From contig JAQFVV010000143.1 of the NCBI GenBank assembly GCA_028023455.1, positions 3,101,301 to 3,165,300 on the forward strand: a stretch of DNA of 64,000 nt, read 5' to 3'. Both the position numbers and the translations under genes were made by a program. Under the pieces are notes generated by a model that worked only from the letters and a program-made list of their open reading frames with translations, was not told the origin of the DNA and searched no databases. Below are positions 12,600-25,423 of this stretch, one piece after another; within the stretch, counting starts at the first letter, position 1; each line of letters starts with the position of its first letter. The stretch comes from Epiperipatus broadwayi (taxonomy: Eukaryota; Onychophora; Udeonychophora; Euonychophora; Peripatidae).

Positions 12600-13100
12600 T
12601 TTAGTTATGGAATTACGTATTCTGCAGAATGATTTACTGGTAATCTTGATAGAGTCTTTCAAGGCATCTTTCTTGTGCATCTTCTCTCTGTTTCATTTGC
12701 TGTGGTTTCTCTAGGTTTGAGTCTGGGTGTAGCTGGAAGATTTACTTCTGTGGCAGCTTTCTCCATCACAGGCTGGGAATGGCTGAAGTTGGTGTTTTCT
12801 CTCATCGGTAGCCATTTGTCCTGAGACAAGTAGACGGCTGTCTCTTGTCTCTAGTCAACAATCATCATTGGAACAGCTTGGGTACTGGCTTTCTAGGATT
12901 CAGCTTGCTAAAGTACAGCAGAAACAGTTTTCTTATTTAATTTTTCAGCACTGGTCTTCAGAAATATTTCGGCAATTTTTTAACAGCAACAGCAATAAGC
13001 ACTTGAAGAAGAAGTAGAAGGATTAGGATATTGATGGCTACTACAGGCCCCTTTTATATTATATTTTTGACAGTAGTTTCCTCCTCCTTTTAGTCTTGCC
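12600..13100. other. GC-richer island, unassigned
   Basis: About 12650-13060 is clearly richer in G and C than the rest and looks as if it was once coding or part of a retroelement. I could not read a sustained frame or any known domain on either strand. A weakly similar island occurs downstream of the second LTR-like copy (24290-24420). Confidence 0.35.
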
Positions 13101-13707
13101 ACATCACCTGATTATTGGTTCGAATTTTCCTTTAACTAAATATCCACTTAGTAAAATATTTAGTATAGCTAAATCTGGACTTAAAGGCTCTATTATTCCA
13201 ATTTACATCACAGATACATCCAGAAACAAAGATATATTCCCAAAAATATTCCAATTTGCTTCATAGTTATAGTTTGGCCACAGTACTTTATGCCTGACTG
13301 AATTTTATAATTGGTCTTAGTTATAATTTATAATGGGTCAAATTTTAGCCAAAGATTTATTTTTAGACGAAATGTTAAAACTCATAAACAACTTACTGCT
13401 TGTGTAATTTTAAACAAACAATAGAACTGAAAATTATTTAACTTGAAAATTATTTAAAATGAATATTGAAAATTAAATAAGTAATTTTTATAAATTTAAA
13501 CTTATTATTTTGTTATATATATAAATTTTATCTATACACCGTTATGTTTATTTCAGTTTTAACAAACGTACATGAATATATGCGTATATAAATATTTAAG
13601 ACTGTAATTTTATATTCTAATTAACAGGACGATTATACACGCACATACTCGCAATATTATAAGCACACTCAATGTTTTAAATTACAGAAATACACGCAAT
13701 CTGAGTG

Positions 13708-13790
13708 CAACTATCCACAGGACAGGACATAAAGAAAAATCTTTGGCTTCAAATCTGTCGCCACCCCCAGATTAGAAACACATATATATA
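13708..13790 (+). mobile_element. LTR-like repeat, 3'-end fragment (copy 3)
   Basis: It repeats the last 80-90 bp of copy 1 almost exactly (CAACTATCCACAGGACAGG, AAAGAAAAATCTTTGG, AAATCTGTCGCC, AGATTAGAA-CACATATATA). If copy 1 is a 5' LTR, this could be the remnant of a 3' LTR about 3.5 kb away. Confidence 0.6.
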
Positions 13791-14299
13791 GTAGTCTTTG
13801 GGTTTGCCCAAAGCTCCATTAGATTTAAGACTTAGTTATATATGACAGTGTTTGATAAAATTTTCCTCATGAGCTATATATATATTTTTTTAACAGACAA
13901 GCTTTCTAGCCAATGCTAAGTTTGAATTAAAGTCATATTCTTATGGATTGCATAATTTTACTTAGTACGCAAAGTCAATATTTAATCATAAAGGTTTATA
14001 AGCAAAAATTATTTTATTTAGTATCGATTCATAAAGTAATTTAAAAGCCAAAGACATAATTGAGAAGTTTATGGGGAGCAATGTTTATAAATTATCTTAA
14101 TAGTTTGGAGATTGGAAAAGAAAGGAGGGGTATGTTAAAATTGTGAAACTACTTTGGGGGAATGAAAATAGACAATCATAATTTTACAATAATAAGTTAA
14201 AATACAATAATTAATAAAATCAAATTGTCATAGAAAAAAATCAAGAATTAATCAAAGTATTGAGCAATTGGTTTAATTAGAATTGTATGTGTGTGCCGG

Positions 14300-17200
14300 T
14301 GTGTGTATGTGTAGATTTAATTATGAGTTTTTAATTAAAGGGTTAATTATTGATTAGTAATTATCATATGTTATCTCATTGGAAAGCTCCTCTAAAGAAG
14401 AATTAATTTGTTTCGATAATTAATTCATAGCGGCTAATTTTCATTCAAGATTCTGGGTTTGAAGTTAGGTTGCTATGCTTTTTTTTTTTTTTATTAAAAA
14501 AAAATTTTTTTTCTTTCATTTTATTTTTTCAAAGGAATTTCCACGAGTGGGAAAATACTAAAGAAAATCACATGATATTTGTGAAGTGGGAATGTATAAT
14601 TTTAGAAAAAAAAAGCAAAACAATAGGTAATTAACCAATTAAAATATAGACACAAATGGTTTGGCAGGTCAATCATTCAGGAGGGCAAGGAAGGGGTCCA
14701 GATAGTATAAAAGGTTAATCTGTCCTTTAGAAAGGGTTATTCATCATCGGTTATCTAGAGAAACCTCGTCAGATTCAATAAGCAATTTTTCAATACAAAA
14801 ATTGTGTTTGATATTAATTTTTCCATTTTGTTTTCTGAATGAGAAACTTCATCAAATTTTGTAATATTGTTACAAAATGAATTGTGAGTAACTTTCTATA
14901 TTAGGCACATCCTTTCTTCTCCAAAAGTTGACCAATGTCATGATTTTTCTTTCATTCAAATGTACCCAATTTATCAGTGATCAGCAAGTAATGAAGCTTA
15001 AATTGCAGAAGGAATTTTGCTCAGGAAAAATCGACGAAACACTGTGTTCTATGAATAATTATTGCAAACTTAATTTTATTAAATTTAAAAGAGTTAGCTA
15101 TTTGTATTATCCAAAATTTCAAGAGAAAATAATTCTGATTTCTTAAAATAAGGTGGAACTGAATGCTAAAATCCCATATGAAGTATAAAATCATCGTCAT
15201 TGGAATGAGAAATACACTGGTAAATGGACATCTAAAGTGAAGCTAAATTGATTCATTATACATGTCAAAACTTAAAAGCTGGTTATCTTCAACTATGAAA
15301 AAGCAATTAATGCCAAGAACCCAAAATGGATTAAGGATTATAACTAAAAATGAAAATTTATTACATTCCATTATAAAAATTGATCATATGTAAAAGTGAT
15401 TCCTTCAATAAAGGCCTTGGAAAAATAATTTGCAACTAAAAGGGACATGGATTTTGTCCTAAAACTCAGAACAGAAATGATAAATCTCAAGGAGTGCTTC
15501 AGTGAAATAGACCAGAATTTCTCAAGGAATTATCTAATGTGGTATGTGTGCACACAGAACAGAATCAAATAAAATAACACAAAACAAAATTTAAAGTAAG
15601 AATCTGCAGTAAAATGGGGAGATCGAAAGGATGATCCGGGAGGACTGTATGAGTATAATTTTATTATGTGTTATTAGTTTCCAATATTTATTGTAAAAAA
15701 AAAAAAAAAAAATCATATATATCAGTTTAAAGTTAATCTATGTTAAGGTTTTTTAATTTTATTTGAGTAGATAAGTTAATATCAAATAATTTTGTATGTG
15801 CCTTATTCCCAATAGTAATTTGTTGCTTTACATTTTTTTTTTATTATGAAGGAAGTGAGAGATATTGTTAAATGAAGTGTTTTTAATCGGATCAGGTATT
15901 ACTATCAAATACTTAGGCTTATTGATATGTTTTATAAAGATTGTGTGAATGTTGTGAGAATTGGATGAATCTTTTGAAGGATTTTGCATGCAAATAATTT
16001 CATATGAATATTTTGCATGGATATAGGTCAGAATTTGGAGAGTAGTACATGCTAGTTATCATGATGCAGTTTGTTATAAAAATAATCTGTTGAAAAAATG
16101 TGTTGTGAGACTGTCATATTTATCAAGTAAGGCACTAGTATGTAATTGAAATTTTTATATTGAATTTCAGTAATGTTATATTATTATTAAAGTAGTAATT
16201 ATGTTCATTTTATTGATTTGAGTTTCAACATTATACAAAATAAAAGTAGAATTAGCATGACATTGAAGCTTTCCATCCAGTTAGAAAATCAGATATATAG
16301 TTGTAAGAATTTATTTTTAAAATAAGATATAATTGCTAAATCGACCGGATTTCCAATTAATATCTTTCAATTATCTGTAATTATATAGTAAATTTCTTTT
16401 GTTTTCTTTTATATCTTTTATGGGAAAATTTAATTATATTTTTTAGTTGTTGAGTGCAAATATCCTCTTTTACTCTTTTAATTATCTGGTCAATATTATT
16501 TATTTTGCAAGAAAATCATAGCTTTGTTTTCACTATTAACAATTAATTCTGTCTAGTTAGGTAATCTAATATTTCTTTCATCATTCTTTAAGCATGAATA
16601 TATTAGAGTCATTTAAAACATTTGTATGACATGGTGATTATTGTGTGCAACATGAAAAGTTATGCTTGGATGAGATGGATAACGTAGAAAAATCTCATTG
16701 CTAAATAGATCTACAACTATCTGTAGGGATTTTTTTGTCTTTGTTTCATAAGAGTGGTCATTAACATTGACAGTAATTGTCAACAATGTTTACTTGTTCA
16801 AAATAGATAAATATTATGCATAACAAATTTATCAACAATAAATGTTCATGGCTTCAACTTCCATTACAGTATAATGCAAATAAAGCAATTCATCAATAAT
16901 TATTTTAATAAAATTTTTGATTTACAGATGTCTATTTCTCCAACTTTTCTTGCAACTCTCAATCATGACCATAAATTTATCCATGTTTTAGACAAAGGAT
17001 GGTCAAACTGTGGCCTATGATGATTATGTGAGTGGCCCATGGCCTACGTTCAAGTATACATTTTTAAAAAAAAAATTATCGCAAAAATGTTAAATAATTT
17101 TTTTGCATGATCTGTAAACCAGAATTTGAATTGTATCCAATTGAAAATTTCCATGAACTAATGTTACTGACCAACAATAGGTGTTTAAGTTAGTCTATCA

Positions 17201-17600
17201 AGATTGTGATAATAAAATTACACCACAAAATTTTATTTCTTTTTTGAATTATTTTGGGAACAAAATTTGATCATATGGGCATACACACACTATACACTCA
17301 CACATACGTACAATGACATCATTCTACAATTATCTGAAGTGGATTTAAAAGTTTTATATTTTTCTTCTTTTTTTAAATGGATAGTCAGTAACCAGCTGGA
17401 TTGCAATATTTTACTATGAATATACCTCATGTATCAGATAGTAAAAATATTTTTTTTTACATTCAGCCTGCTAGACATCTTATAAAATCCATGTAGCTTG
17501 TTGTCAGAAAACTTTGCCCACCCCTGACTTAAAGCATAGATATAACTGTACTGTTTTATTTTTAATTTTTCTGATAATGAAAGATGATTGTATATATATA
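14300..17600. other. No gene seen; AT-rich intron sequence
   Basis: Only short fortuitous ORFs are present, such as a 72-codon frame at 14928-15146 with no recognisable domain. Poly-A and poly-T runs occur near 14480-14515 and 15690. I see no transposon ends. Confidence 0.5.
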
Positions 17601-17859
17601 TAATTAAAATTACCCCAAATCCAAAATTCAACCAGACCAGCAAAAAAATAATATTAAAACACAACCAAAGGTTTCACTGCTACAAGCAGACTTCTCAAGT
17701 GTAAAGAACTACAAAAACTACAATATATATATATAATATTAAACATTACCCACAAATCCATTCACTTCCCATTCATTCTTAATATTAAAAGAACTCTTAA
17801 ATAAGTTAATTGCTTCAGAATAATAAATTTTCAATAATAAAGATTCTTTAATTCTTTTT

Positions 17860-18305
17860 TTATTTTATTTCTCTCAAAGAAGACAATCTTAGCTCTATCA
17901 AAATTAATAGTGGGCCTGTATCTTTTTCATGGACATACAAAGCAGAACTAAGATATCTATTTCTAATTCTAGTTTTATGAACCTTTATTTTTAAACTCAA
18001 ACTACTTTGACCTATGTAGATATTCTTACAAAAAAAAAACAAGGGATAAAATATACTACACCAGGAATAGTCCTCCTATCAAAAATTACCTTTGTATTAT
18101 TTAATAAATTATTCAATGTATTACCCCTTTTCCAAGCAATTTTCTTATTTCCAAACAATTTGCTATTCCTACATACAATTTTATAAGAAGACAATTTAAA
18201 TGGCAAAGAAATAAAATCACATTTTTCTTTATTTTTTACATCCTTGCAAATATTATTATTAAATAAAATACTTTTAACAAATTTATCAGAGTAGCCAACA
18301 CTCAA
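17860..18305 (-). pseudogene. Penelope-like GIY-YIG endonuclease region, frameshifted
   Basis: Two overlapping frames carry the linker and endonuclease. The first (18305-18012) ends with the GIY half, TIPGVVYFIPC. The second (18042-17860) continues with CKNIYIGQSSLSLKIKVHKT and SALYVHEKDTGP, which is the YIG half with the SLxxRxxxH-like helix. The break falls in a run of ten T (ten A on the + strand, about 18030-18039), so it may be a genuine mutation or a sequencing error. GIY-YIG nucleases nick target DNA for Penelope-like retrotransposition. Confidence 0.82.
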
Positions 18306-18310
18306 ATACT

Positions 18311-18952
18311 CTATAGAATTGATCTAGAATTATTTAATTTTTTATTCCTATAACAATAATTCCCTAAAGCAGCTACTTTATGAGATACAGACTGATAGCT
18401 ATCAGGTTTAATTATAGATCTTAATTCTCTACTTTTAACAAAATGACTGCATAGTAAACAATTAGTCTCTACATTTCTTATCATCAAAATATCTAAAAAT
18501 TTTAACTTAGCAAAATCTAACCCTCCTCCTTCTAACACATATCTTATAGAAGGATCAAAACAATTAAACTCATTTACAAATTCCTTCAATTTATCATTCT
18601 CTACTACAAATAAACAATCAACTACATATCTGACAAATAACTTTACATATAAACAATTCTTTTTAATAATTATTTCCTCTTCCATATAATTAATATAAAC
18701 TGAACATATTAAAGGAGAAATTATATAACTTATTCTCCACCCTTCCTTAATTTTATAAAAATTACCTTTATAAGTAAAATACATAGAATCTTCCAATAAT
18801 AAAAGCAAATCTTTAATTACCTTAATTTTATTTTTTGATAAAAAACCTTTCTTAATCAACACAGACATAAGAACATCAATACTGCTTAACCTATTAACAG
18901 ACTGATACATATTTTCAATATCTAAACTGCCAAATACCCAATTACTTTCCAT
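18311..18952 (-). pseudogene. Penelope-like reverse transcriptase, partial
   Basis: A 213-residue open segment. Residues 8-18 (GSLDIENMYQS) match RT motif A of Penelope-like elements, with the metal-binding Asp kept. FVRYVVDCLFVV (about residues 106-117) is motif C, where the family has R-Y-V-D-D, so the first catalytic Asp is replaced by Val. KFLDI and the SRELRSIIKPDSYQSVSHK region correspond to the conserved stretch after the palm. In-frame similarity extends a little upstream (about 19000) and then stops, so the fingers and N-terminus are absent. Sense relative to the LINE-free intron is opposite to SLC35C2. With the Asp lost and the ends missing it cannot be functional. Confidence 0.82.
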
Positions 18953-19695
18953 TTTAAAATTATTAATCTTATCAAAAGCCTCAAAAGAAGAAGAAACTGT
19001 CTAATGGCCAAAACAACAAATTGTTTTAAAAAATTATTCAAGAATCTAAAAACAAATTTAAAATGTGCAGAAAACCATTTTTAAAAACAATGCTATAAAG
19101 AATATGTTCCAGGTTTATTATTTACTCTATGCCTCAGTGCACAAGTTACAAGGATCAGCAACTGTTGAGGAAGAAGTGAAATGAAAACTTGTTGTTGAAT
19201 AGAGAGATTAACTAGGTTTTCATAACCATTGTTAAAATAAGTTCTTTCCACTTGAGTAAAGAGCTCTTATATCTATATTGAATTAATATTAATAACCTAT
19301 AAATAATTAATGATAGAAATTTATCAGAAATAAATTTAAACTTTTTTATGTGTTTGTGTTGTCAATTTACTATATGTTTTTAATTTATATTCCCTTTGTA
19401 ATGATTATTAATTTTTCTTTTATTTATATACATTAAGTAATAGACTCATGAATCTACTTCTATTCAATATTTATGTATGTGAATTTAGCAGACTGCCAAT
19501 TTTTTATATCTAGTAAATGCCCAAGAAGCATATATAGTTTATATAAATTAGATGTTCAATTTAATAGCTGGATTAAATAAGAGTCAAATGTTTAACCGCT
19601 GTATATTTTATATATAATTTAGTATCCAGTTCAATTTTTTTTTTTATTATTCATTCTAAATTTGATTTTTATATCTGCATACTTTTATATTGCAG

Positions 19696-19864
19696 CATTA
19701 TTCGTTGATACTGATTGCATCTCTTATTTCAAGTGGATTATTTCTTTTTACTTATCAAGCTGCTCAGTTCAACATAGAAGGTTTTGTTCTTGTCTTAACA
19801 GCCTCTTTAATGGCTGGTTTGCGGTGGACACTTACCCAGATTGTGACTCAAAAAAAAGATTTAG
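19696..19864 (+). CDS. SLC35C2: SLC35C2 exon (transmembrane helix and RWTLTQ segment)
   Basis: A 169-base exon after a tattgcag acceptor, ending with a gtaaat donor. It encodes a membrane helix (SLILIASLISSGLFLFTY), then AAQFNIEGFVLVLTASLMAG and the family signature LRWTLTQIVTQKKDLG. The block F-T-Y-x-x-x-Q-F-N-x-E-G followed by R-W-T-L-T-Q is highly characteristic of SLC35C2 and its invertebrate orthologues. The final codon (Gly) is split after its first base and completed at 43242. A TTG just upstream can mimic a start codon, but the intron acceptor overlaps it, so this is an internal exon and not a separate small gene. Confidence 0.96.
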
Positions 19865-20258
19865 GTAAATATCATTTTAATATTTAATTACGAAAAAATA
19901 TTTTCATTTAATGTGATTGGTTAGATTGTTGAATTTTATTAATTTACAATATATCAAATTATTTCGTTCAGTTTTTACAAATTAATAATTAATGTATACT
20001 AAGAATATTAATTATTATATAGTATTAAAAAAATCATTAGTCCTCACAAAACATACATTTATATATCATATGCCCTCATGGACACACATCTATCGAATAC
20101 AGTTTTTTGAGGACAAAATTAATTATTAATCTTGAGATGCCATAGTTAGGTATAATCTTTTTCATCCCTTGATTTTACATCTCTTATATTGAAATGTATA
20201 CTTAGTTTCATCTTCTCTTCTCTAACAATCTTTTAATAAGCTGTACTTATTATTTTAA

Positions 20259-20778
20259 TTTAGTTTTAAACTACTAAACATCATATGATCATCATTTTAT
20301 ATGCCCACACTAGTTGTTAAAACAGGAAAAATTCTCCATACAGTAATGCCACCCAGTGCAAGACATAGTAATCAATGGATGCAAGAAGGTTTATGCATGA
20401 AATCTCTATCTAGTGCCCACTCATCCAATATCCCCACATTAGTTTCTAGCTTGTGGCTTTCATCAATGAGGAGCTTGGATTGAAAACATTACTAAATTTT
20501 CATTTTGCACTCTATGGTTTATAGTTAACTAAATAGATAAAAGGTGACTGCTAGAGAGTTGCATTAGATCCTGAGATCCAAGTGCAGTGCTCTCAGATTC
20601 AAAGTTCCTCACTGATGAAAGCCACAAGCTAGAAACTAGTATGAAGATACTGGTTGAGTAGGCACTAGATAGGGATTTTATGCATAAACCTTCTTGCATC
20701 CATTGATTACTCTGGTTTGCACTGGGTAGCACTACTGTATGGAGAATTTTGCACATGTTTTAGCTTAGTTTAGTTTTA
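20259..20778 (-). mobile_element. Rz element copy d
   Basis: The tail is at the left here (ACTAAACATCATATGATCAT, the inverse of the family tail), so the copy lies in the opposite orientation. The two arms, about 20325-20470 and 20610-20751, are inverted around a core with the AAAAGGTGACTGCTAGAGAG landmark. A candidate 10-bp duplication TTTAGTTTTA lies at 20259-20268 and 20769-20778. The left-arm ribozyme is mutated (AUUGAUGA core); the right-arm one is intact. Confidence 0.75.
20606..20647 (+). ncRNA. Hammerhead-like ribozyme in Rz copy d
   Basis: Plus strand: UCCUCA, canonical CUGAUGA (20612-20618), hairpin AAGCCACAAGCUA, GAA, palindromic ACUAGU (20635-20640), cleavage base A, UGAAGA. Stem I pairs at five of six positions. 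It would be transcribed inside intron 19865-43241 of SLC35C2. Confidence 0.62.
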
Positions 20779-21919
20779 TCTTGTCTTCTTTTTGCTGGGT
20801 TTTTATTTTTTAATGTATTATTCCTAATGTCTATATTAAGCAGCAGCAACATTTCAAAAGTTCATGAATATAAAAATTATGAATATAAGACTAAGCAGGA
20901 TAAACTATAATGCTTGAGGAAGAAACAATTTATATTTCCCAAGTATTTCTGATCTGTATAGTGTAAATTAAATTTAATGATAATATTGAGGCATGAGGAA
21001 GAAAAATCTGAGGCTGCAAGGAGATTATCATTAACTGGGAAGGTGTAAAATATGAACAAAAAGGAATATGATGGGGTGAAGATGGAAGTAAATTTAGTTT
21101 ACATTGACAGCCTAGGAAAGGATGAAATAAAGTAAATAAATGGATTTTAGATTAAGAAAACTTATTATCTATTATTCAGATCATTGAAAAGAAAAAAAAA
21201 AAAAAGCAATGTGGCTTTCAATATCAGAAAGGATATAATCTTGTCAGTGAATGACTTATTCAATATTACTACTATGCCTCAACAATTCAAGCATGTATTA
21301 AGATTTTTTTATTTTATTGATTCCTGCCAAGCATCTTAGTAGTTAGAAATTTTTATATTAAAATTTCAGGTTGTGAACAAAGATCCTTCCTAAGTTTTTT
21401 AACTATAATTAGTTTTTGCATGTAGAATTTACTAACGAATTGAAGTAATAAAACAAGAGTTAAAGTTAAAAATCACTATAGTGTTATGTTTATGTAAAAG
21501 ATCAGGACTATTTAAACAAATAATTAAAATTAATAGAACAACACAACCAATAGAAGAATCATCAATCATAATATAAAACAGCATTCTTTACTTCTTAATA
21601 TGATACATAATCTTATTCATCAAAAAAAGACATTAAAAATGACTTGATTTGATAAAGCTTTTGTTTATTACACTGTAACATAAATTTTTTATTGATGTAA
21701 TTAATAACTTCCATTCCATTACATATGACCTTCAAGGTTCATTTTGTGCTGAATCAGCATTGATCAATTAGCCCGGGTTATAATCTTTCACATATATTTT
21801 TATCACAGAATTTTTCAAACAATTTTCACTGTTTCAGCCATATTCTATAATCCTTGTTATAGGATTTATTTATTACTAAAAAGATTATTTAGAATGTAAT
21901 ATTAAACTTTATATTATAT

Positions 21920-23203
21920 TGTACCGGTCAAAACATGTTTATCCATATAATATGAGCTGGAACTCACAAACTGTACTTCAAACCCAGTTAAGCCCGAGAT
22001 TTAGGTCAGGGACCAGCCTGAATTTGAACCCACTCTCTAAGCCCCAGATTAAACACCTAATGGATAACAACAATGATGGCACATGAGAATTAATTCTTAA
22101 TCCGGCCCACTAGCAGAGCGGAGAAGACAATGAGACATCTATTAACTATGACTTAACTAAAATATATACACGCATAGCTGAATGTGTGGAAGTGAAGAAA
22201 AGGAATTCGAACTACTCAAACAAGTTAAGCAACAAAAAAAAAATAGTTTAATATAATGACAAATTATTAATACATTTATAAATTAATGGCATACATTAGT
22301 ATGTGTGTAAATGAGCAAGTGGTAGATGATTATATATAGTCATTCATGCTATTATTTCTCATATGCTCTTTATTAGCTAAATGATATATTATAAATAAGC
22401 ACACATCTTTGGTGGGTCCAATATTAAGATGACAATCGATTATTAGAAAGAATTTACATAAAATTGCTATTAATGCTTTGGGTTACGGTTCTGAAGCATG
22501 GTGACTAACATTATTACTTCGGGGAGTGTTCTGAGATTCATTACAGATATAATACAAACTATTTTCATGCCATGATGGTCGTGGAAATAAATAAAATACA
22601 TTTGAAAACATATTTGATTATATGACAAAATACTTAATGAAACTTCTTTTAATTAGCATTGGAAAAAAGAACGCTTTATTTTTCCCAAGGCATATAGATA
22701 CTCTTAAATACAGAAATAAGTTACGATGGTGGGATTGTATAAGACTGAAATAAATTTAATTAATAAAACTAGAAGTAGTTGGCATTTATATATATTTTAA
22801 GCAGAGCACAATTTCAGTATTATTACAGCACTAAAATTAGGTCATAAGCAAAAGAAATAATAATAATACAAAGTTTGGGCGGTACTGACATAATAGCCAA
22901 AAAATGACAGGAAAAGTCGTGCTTCTGGACGAAAGTTGAAGTCTAAGACCCCCTTTCTTGGGCAGTGCTTAAAGAAAAGTGGATAGGCATGTCGTGGACA
23001 TCACCAAGGTGAGAGGCCTTTTTATATGAAGAAAGTGAATATGCATAGCGTGTGCCAAACTTATGGGAATGACCGCCAGAGGCATTTTTATATGAAATAA
23101 ATGGTCCTGGGATGATTAACTATCCTCAGGACAAGGCTTGAGAAGAAATCTATGGGTCGAACTTGTCGCAACCCCCGGATTAAGAAGCACATATATATTA
23201 TCA
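21920..23203 (+). mobile_element. LTR-like repeat, copy 2
   Basis: A direct repeat of 9006-10195 with the same landmarks in the same order and a few small insertions (for example near 22975-23090, where a short block containing GGC-TTTTTATATGAA is duplicated). It starts TGTACCGGTCAAAAC and ends ATTATCA. It is non-coding, and no target duplication is evident. Confidence 0.65.
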
Positions 23204-23730
23204 CGAAGATGAGCCGAATGTCAGTAATGCAGTATGAATGAATGTCACTAACGACATGAAATATGATTTACTGCTTTAAAATAAATGACCCTTGTTTGAA
23301 TACCATAATTTAGACAAATAATATGCTATGCAGTTATAATATATATATATATAGATACAATATTTTACTTAATAACTAAAATAAAAAAATATTAAAATTT
23401 AACCCCCCCCCCTTTTTTTTTTTTCTGATATTTAAAATAATTCAATCCCACCTTCATGGTTTTTATAGTAACTGGAATATTTAAATACAATATTTGAAAT
23501 TTTAAGAGTATGGAAAAATAAAAGAAGACTAGCAGTTATAGAAAATAATTAATAGGTCACTCTTTCAGAATTTAATAAAAAAAAAAACTTTTTAAAAGAT
23601 TTCAAAGTGTTAATTAGCCTACGCTCTGAATTCACCCCGGGTAGAAAATCCAGAGTTAAACAAATATATTTTTATACTAAAACAAATAAAATGTTGATTC
23701 GTAAAAACAATCTGGTGAGCGTATAAATTA

Positions 23731-24075
23731 ATAATGCATTATGTTTTAAGGGAACGTTAATAAACTTAATTAATGGAGATTTAATTGAAAGACAAAAAGG
23801 ATTTTAGAAATTACGTTCGCCAGGTTGCTGGAAATTGGCATATTAATAAAAAGCAAGCAGATATATAAATCAAATACTAAATACATATAAATAAATGACC
23901 GCAATAATGCATTATGTTTTAAGGGAACGTTAATAAACTTAATTAATGGAGATTTAATTGAAAGACAAAAAGGATTTTAGAAATTACGTTCGCCAGGTTA
24001 CTGGAAATTGGCATATTACTAATAAGCAAGCAGATATATAAATCAAATACTAAATACATATAAATAAATGACCGC
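23731..24075 (+). repeat. Tandem duplication, 173-bp unit, two copies
   Basis: 23731-23903 and 23904-24076 are almost identical; only a few differences are visible (for example GGTTGCTGG versus GGTTACTGG). This is a recent local duplication. The unit begins ATAATGCATTATG and ends ATAAATGACCGC. Confidence 0.9.
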
Positions 24076-24079
24076 ACCA

Positions 24080-25420
24080 ATGTTAAGGAAAGTAAAGAGC
24101 ATATGAGAGAGAATTAAGTTTATAGAAATTACTTAAGAGCAAATTAGTTAAATAATACATTAGGAGAAGAAGTCTTGATAATAGAGTTTGAGATTAGTTA
24201 GACTAGCTTTACTTGTGGCTTGAAAATTTACCTTGCACCATTTTAAGAGTTCATATTTCAAAGTCTGCTCATGCATGGCAATTGGTTCTTAAATAACAGC
24301 AAGCTTTTATTCAGCATTCCACAATTCTCCAGTCGGGCTTTTACTTCACTCTTGGGCAGCAGAATGGTACGGCAGCAGAAGGTGATGACCCAACAGGGCC
24401 GAGAAGAGTGGTGGATTTACTACTACATCATTTTAAGTTTCAAGTGACTTGTAATATGTTTACAATATAGTTCTCTCAATAGTATCTAATCCATCTCTGA
24501 CTTAAAATCCAGCCATTTTATACTCTTCTCGGGTATTTCTGGAATGCTTTTAATCACTTAGTTTTAGCTTAAAATCTAATCTCTGATCTTAAAATTTCTT
24601 ACATTTTCTTTATCGATTGTTTTTGAAGATGCAACAGTAAGATAATGTCCAAAGATAAATTCAAATTTATTTCCAGATTAGAAATAGATTTGACAAAAAT
24701 GTTTATAACAAAAGAAAATCTTTAATCTTAAGCCCATTTTATTTTAAGTAAAAACTTTAATTAAAAATACCTTCCCCAGATTAAAACAATACTGTTTCCA
24801 ACCCTTTAATTATTTTTGGACAATTACGGTTGCATCTTCCATCTTGGATTATATAAAATATACAGATTAATAGGAAAAACAAGTAATTTAAAAGAAAAAG
24901 TTTTAAAATATGACGTATAATAAAATACTTTAAAAAAAATCAATATTTTGTTAGTAAGATTTTGCTCCTATATATATATTTTTGAGCCGCATCTATGTAC
25001 TTTAATAAAAAAAAGAACTAATAATTAATAAAAAAGAATTAATAATAATTTTTAAAAAATGTTATTGAAACGTTAAAATTTTATATCTCAGGCGCGCATC
25101 TCAAATATATACATAAAATATATATACATGACAAAAGGAGCAGGATGGGATATAGGGTTTGAGTACAGGTTAGTAGGTGGAAACATGAAGCTCAATCTTA
25201 AGCTAAGATTGACTGCTTCAATATCTACACATACATATATATCTACTTTTTTTTTTTAAAGTACATTTAAGTTAATATTAGATAAAATCTATATACCTTT
25301 ATTCTTATGTCATATTTGGAAGTTTTAAAATAAATAAATATTATCACAAGTAGACGCTTATAAATGAGTATGGTCATTTCAACTTCAAGAAAAAAAAAAG
25401 GTAATAAAAAAATCACTCTA
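24080..25420. other. No gene seen; unassigned, with a GC-richer patch
   Basis: 24290-24420 is richer in G and C (GGCAGCAGAATGG, GATGACCCAACAGGGCCGAG) and may belong to the interior of the element at 21920. The rest is AT-rich with no sustained frame. Confidence 0.4.
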
Positions 25421-25423
25421 GAT

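Larger units (their letters stand above)
17660..19010 (-). mobile_element. Penelope-like retroelement, 5'-truncated and decayed
   Basis: It reads on the minus strand. The order is the C-terminal part of a Penelope-type reverse transcriptase (18952-18311), a linker, a GIY-YIG endonuclease (about 18085-17860), a C-terminal tail with KESLLLKIYYSEAINLF (about 17835-17780), and a 3' segment with hairpin CUGC-UUGUA-GCAG followed by UGAAACC (17689-17671). The N-terminal half of the RT is missing. Several frameshifts and stops make it inactive. Confidence 0.85.

Noticed and set aside
14928-15146. 72-codon ORF
   Set aside because: No recognisable domain, splice sites or conservation cue; consistent with chance in AT-rich DNA.
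19662-19868. A second overlapping ORF over the SLC35C2 exon, in another frame
   Set aside because: The homologous frame is 19696-19864 with proper splice sites; the other is accidental.
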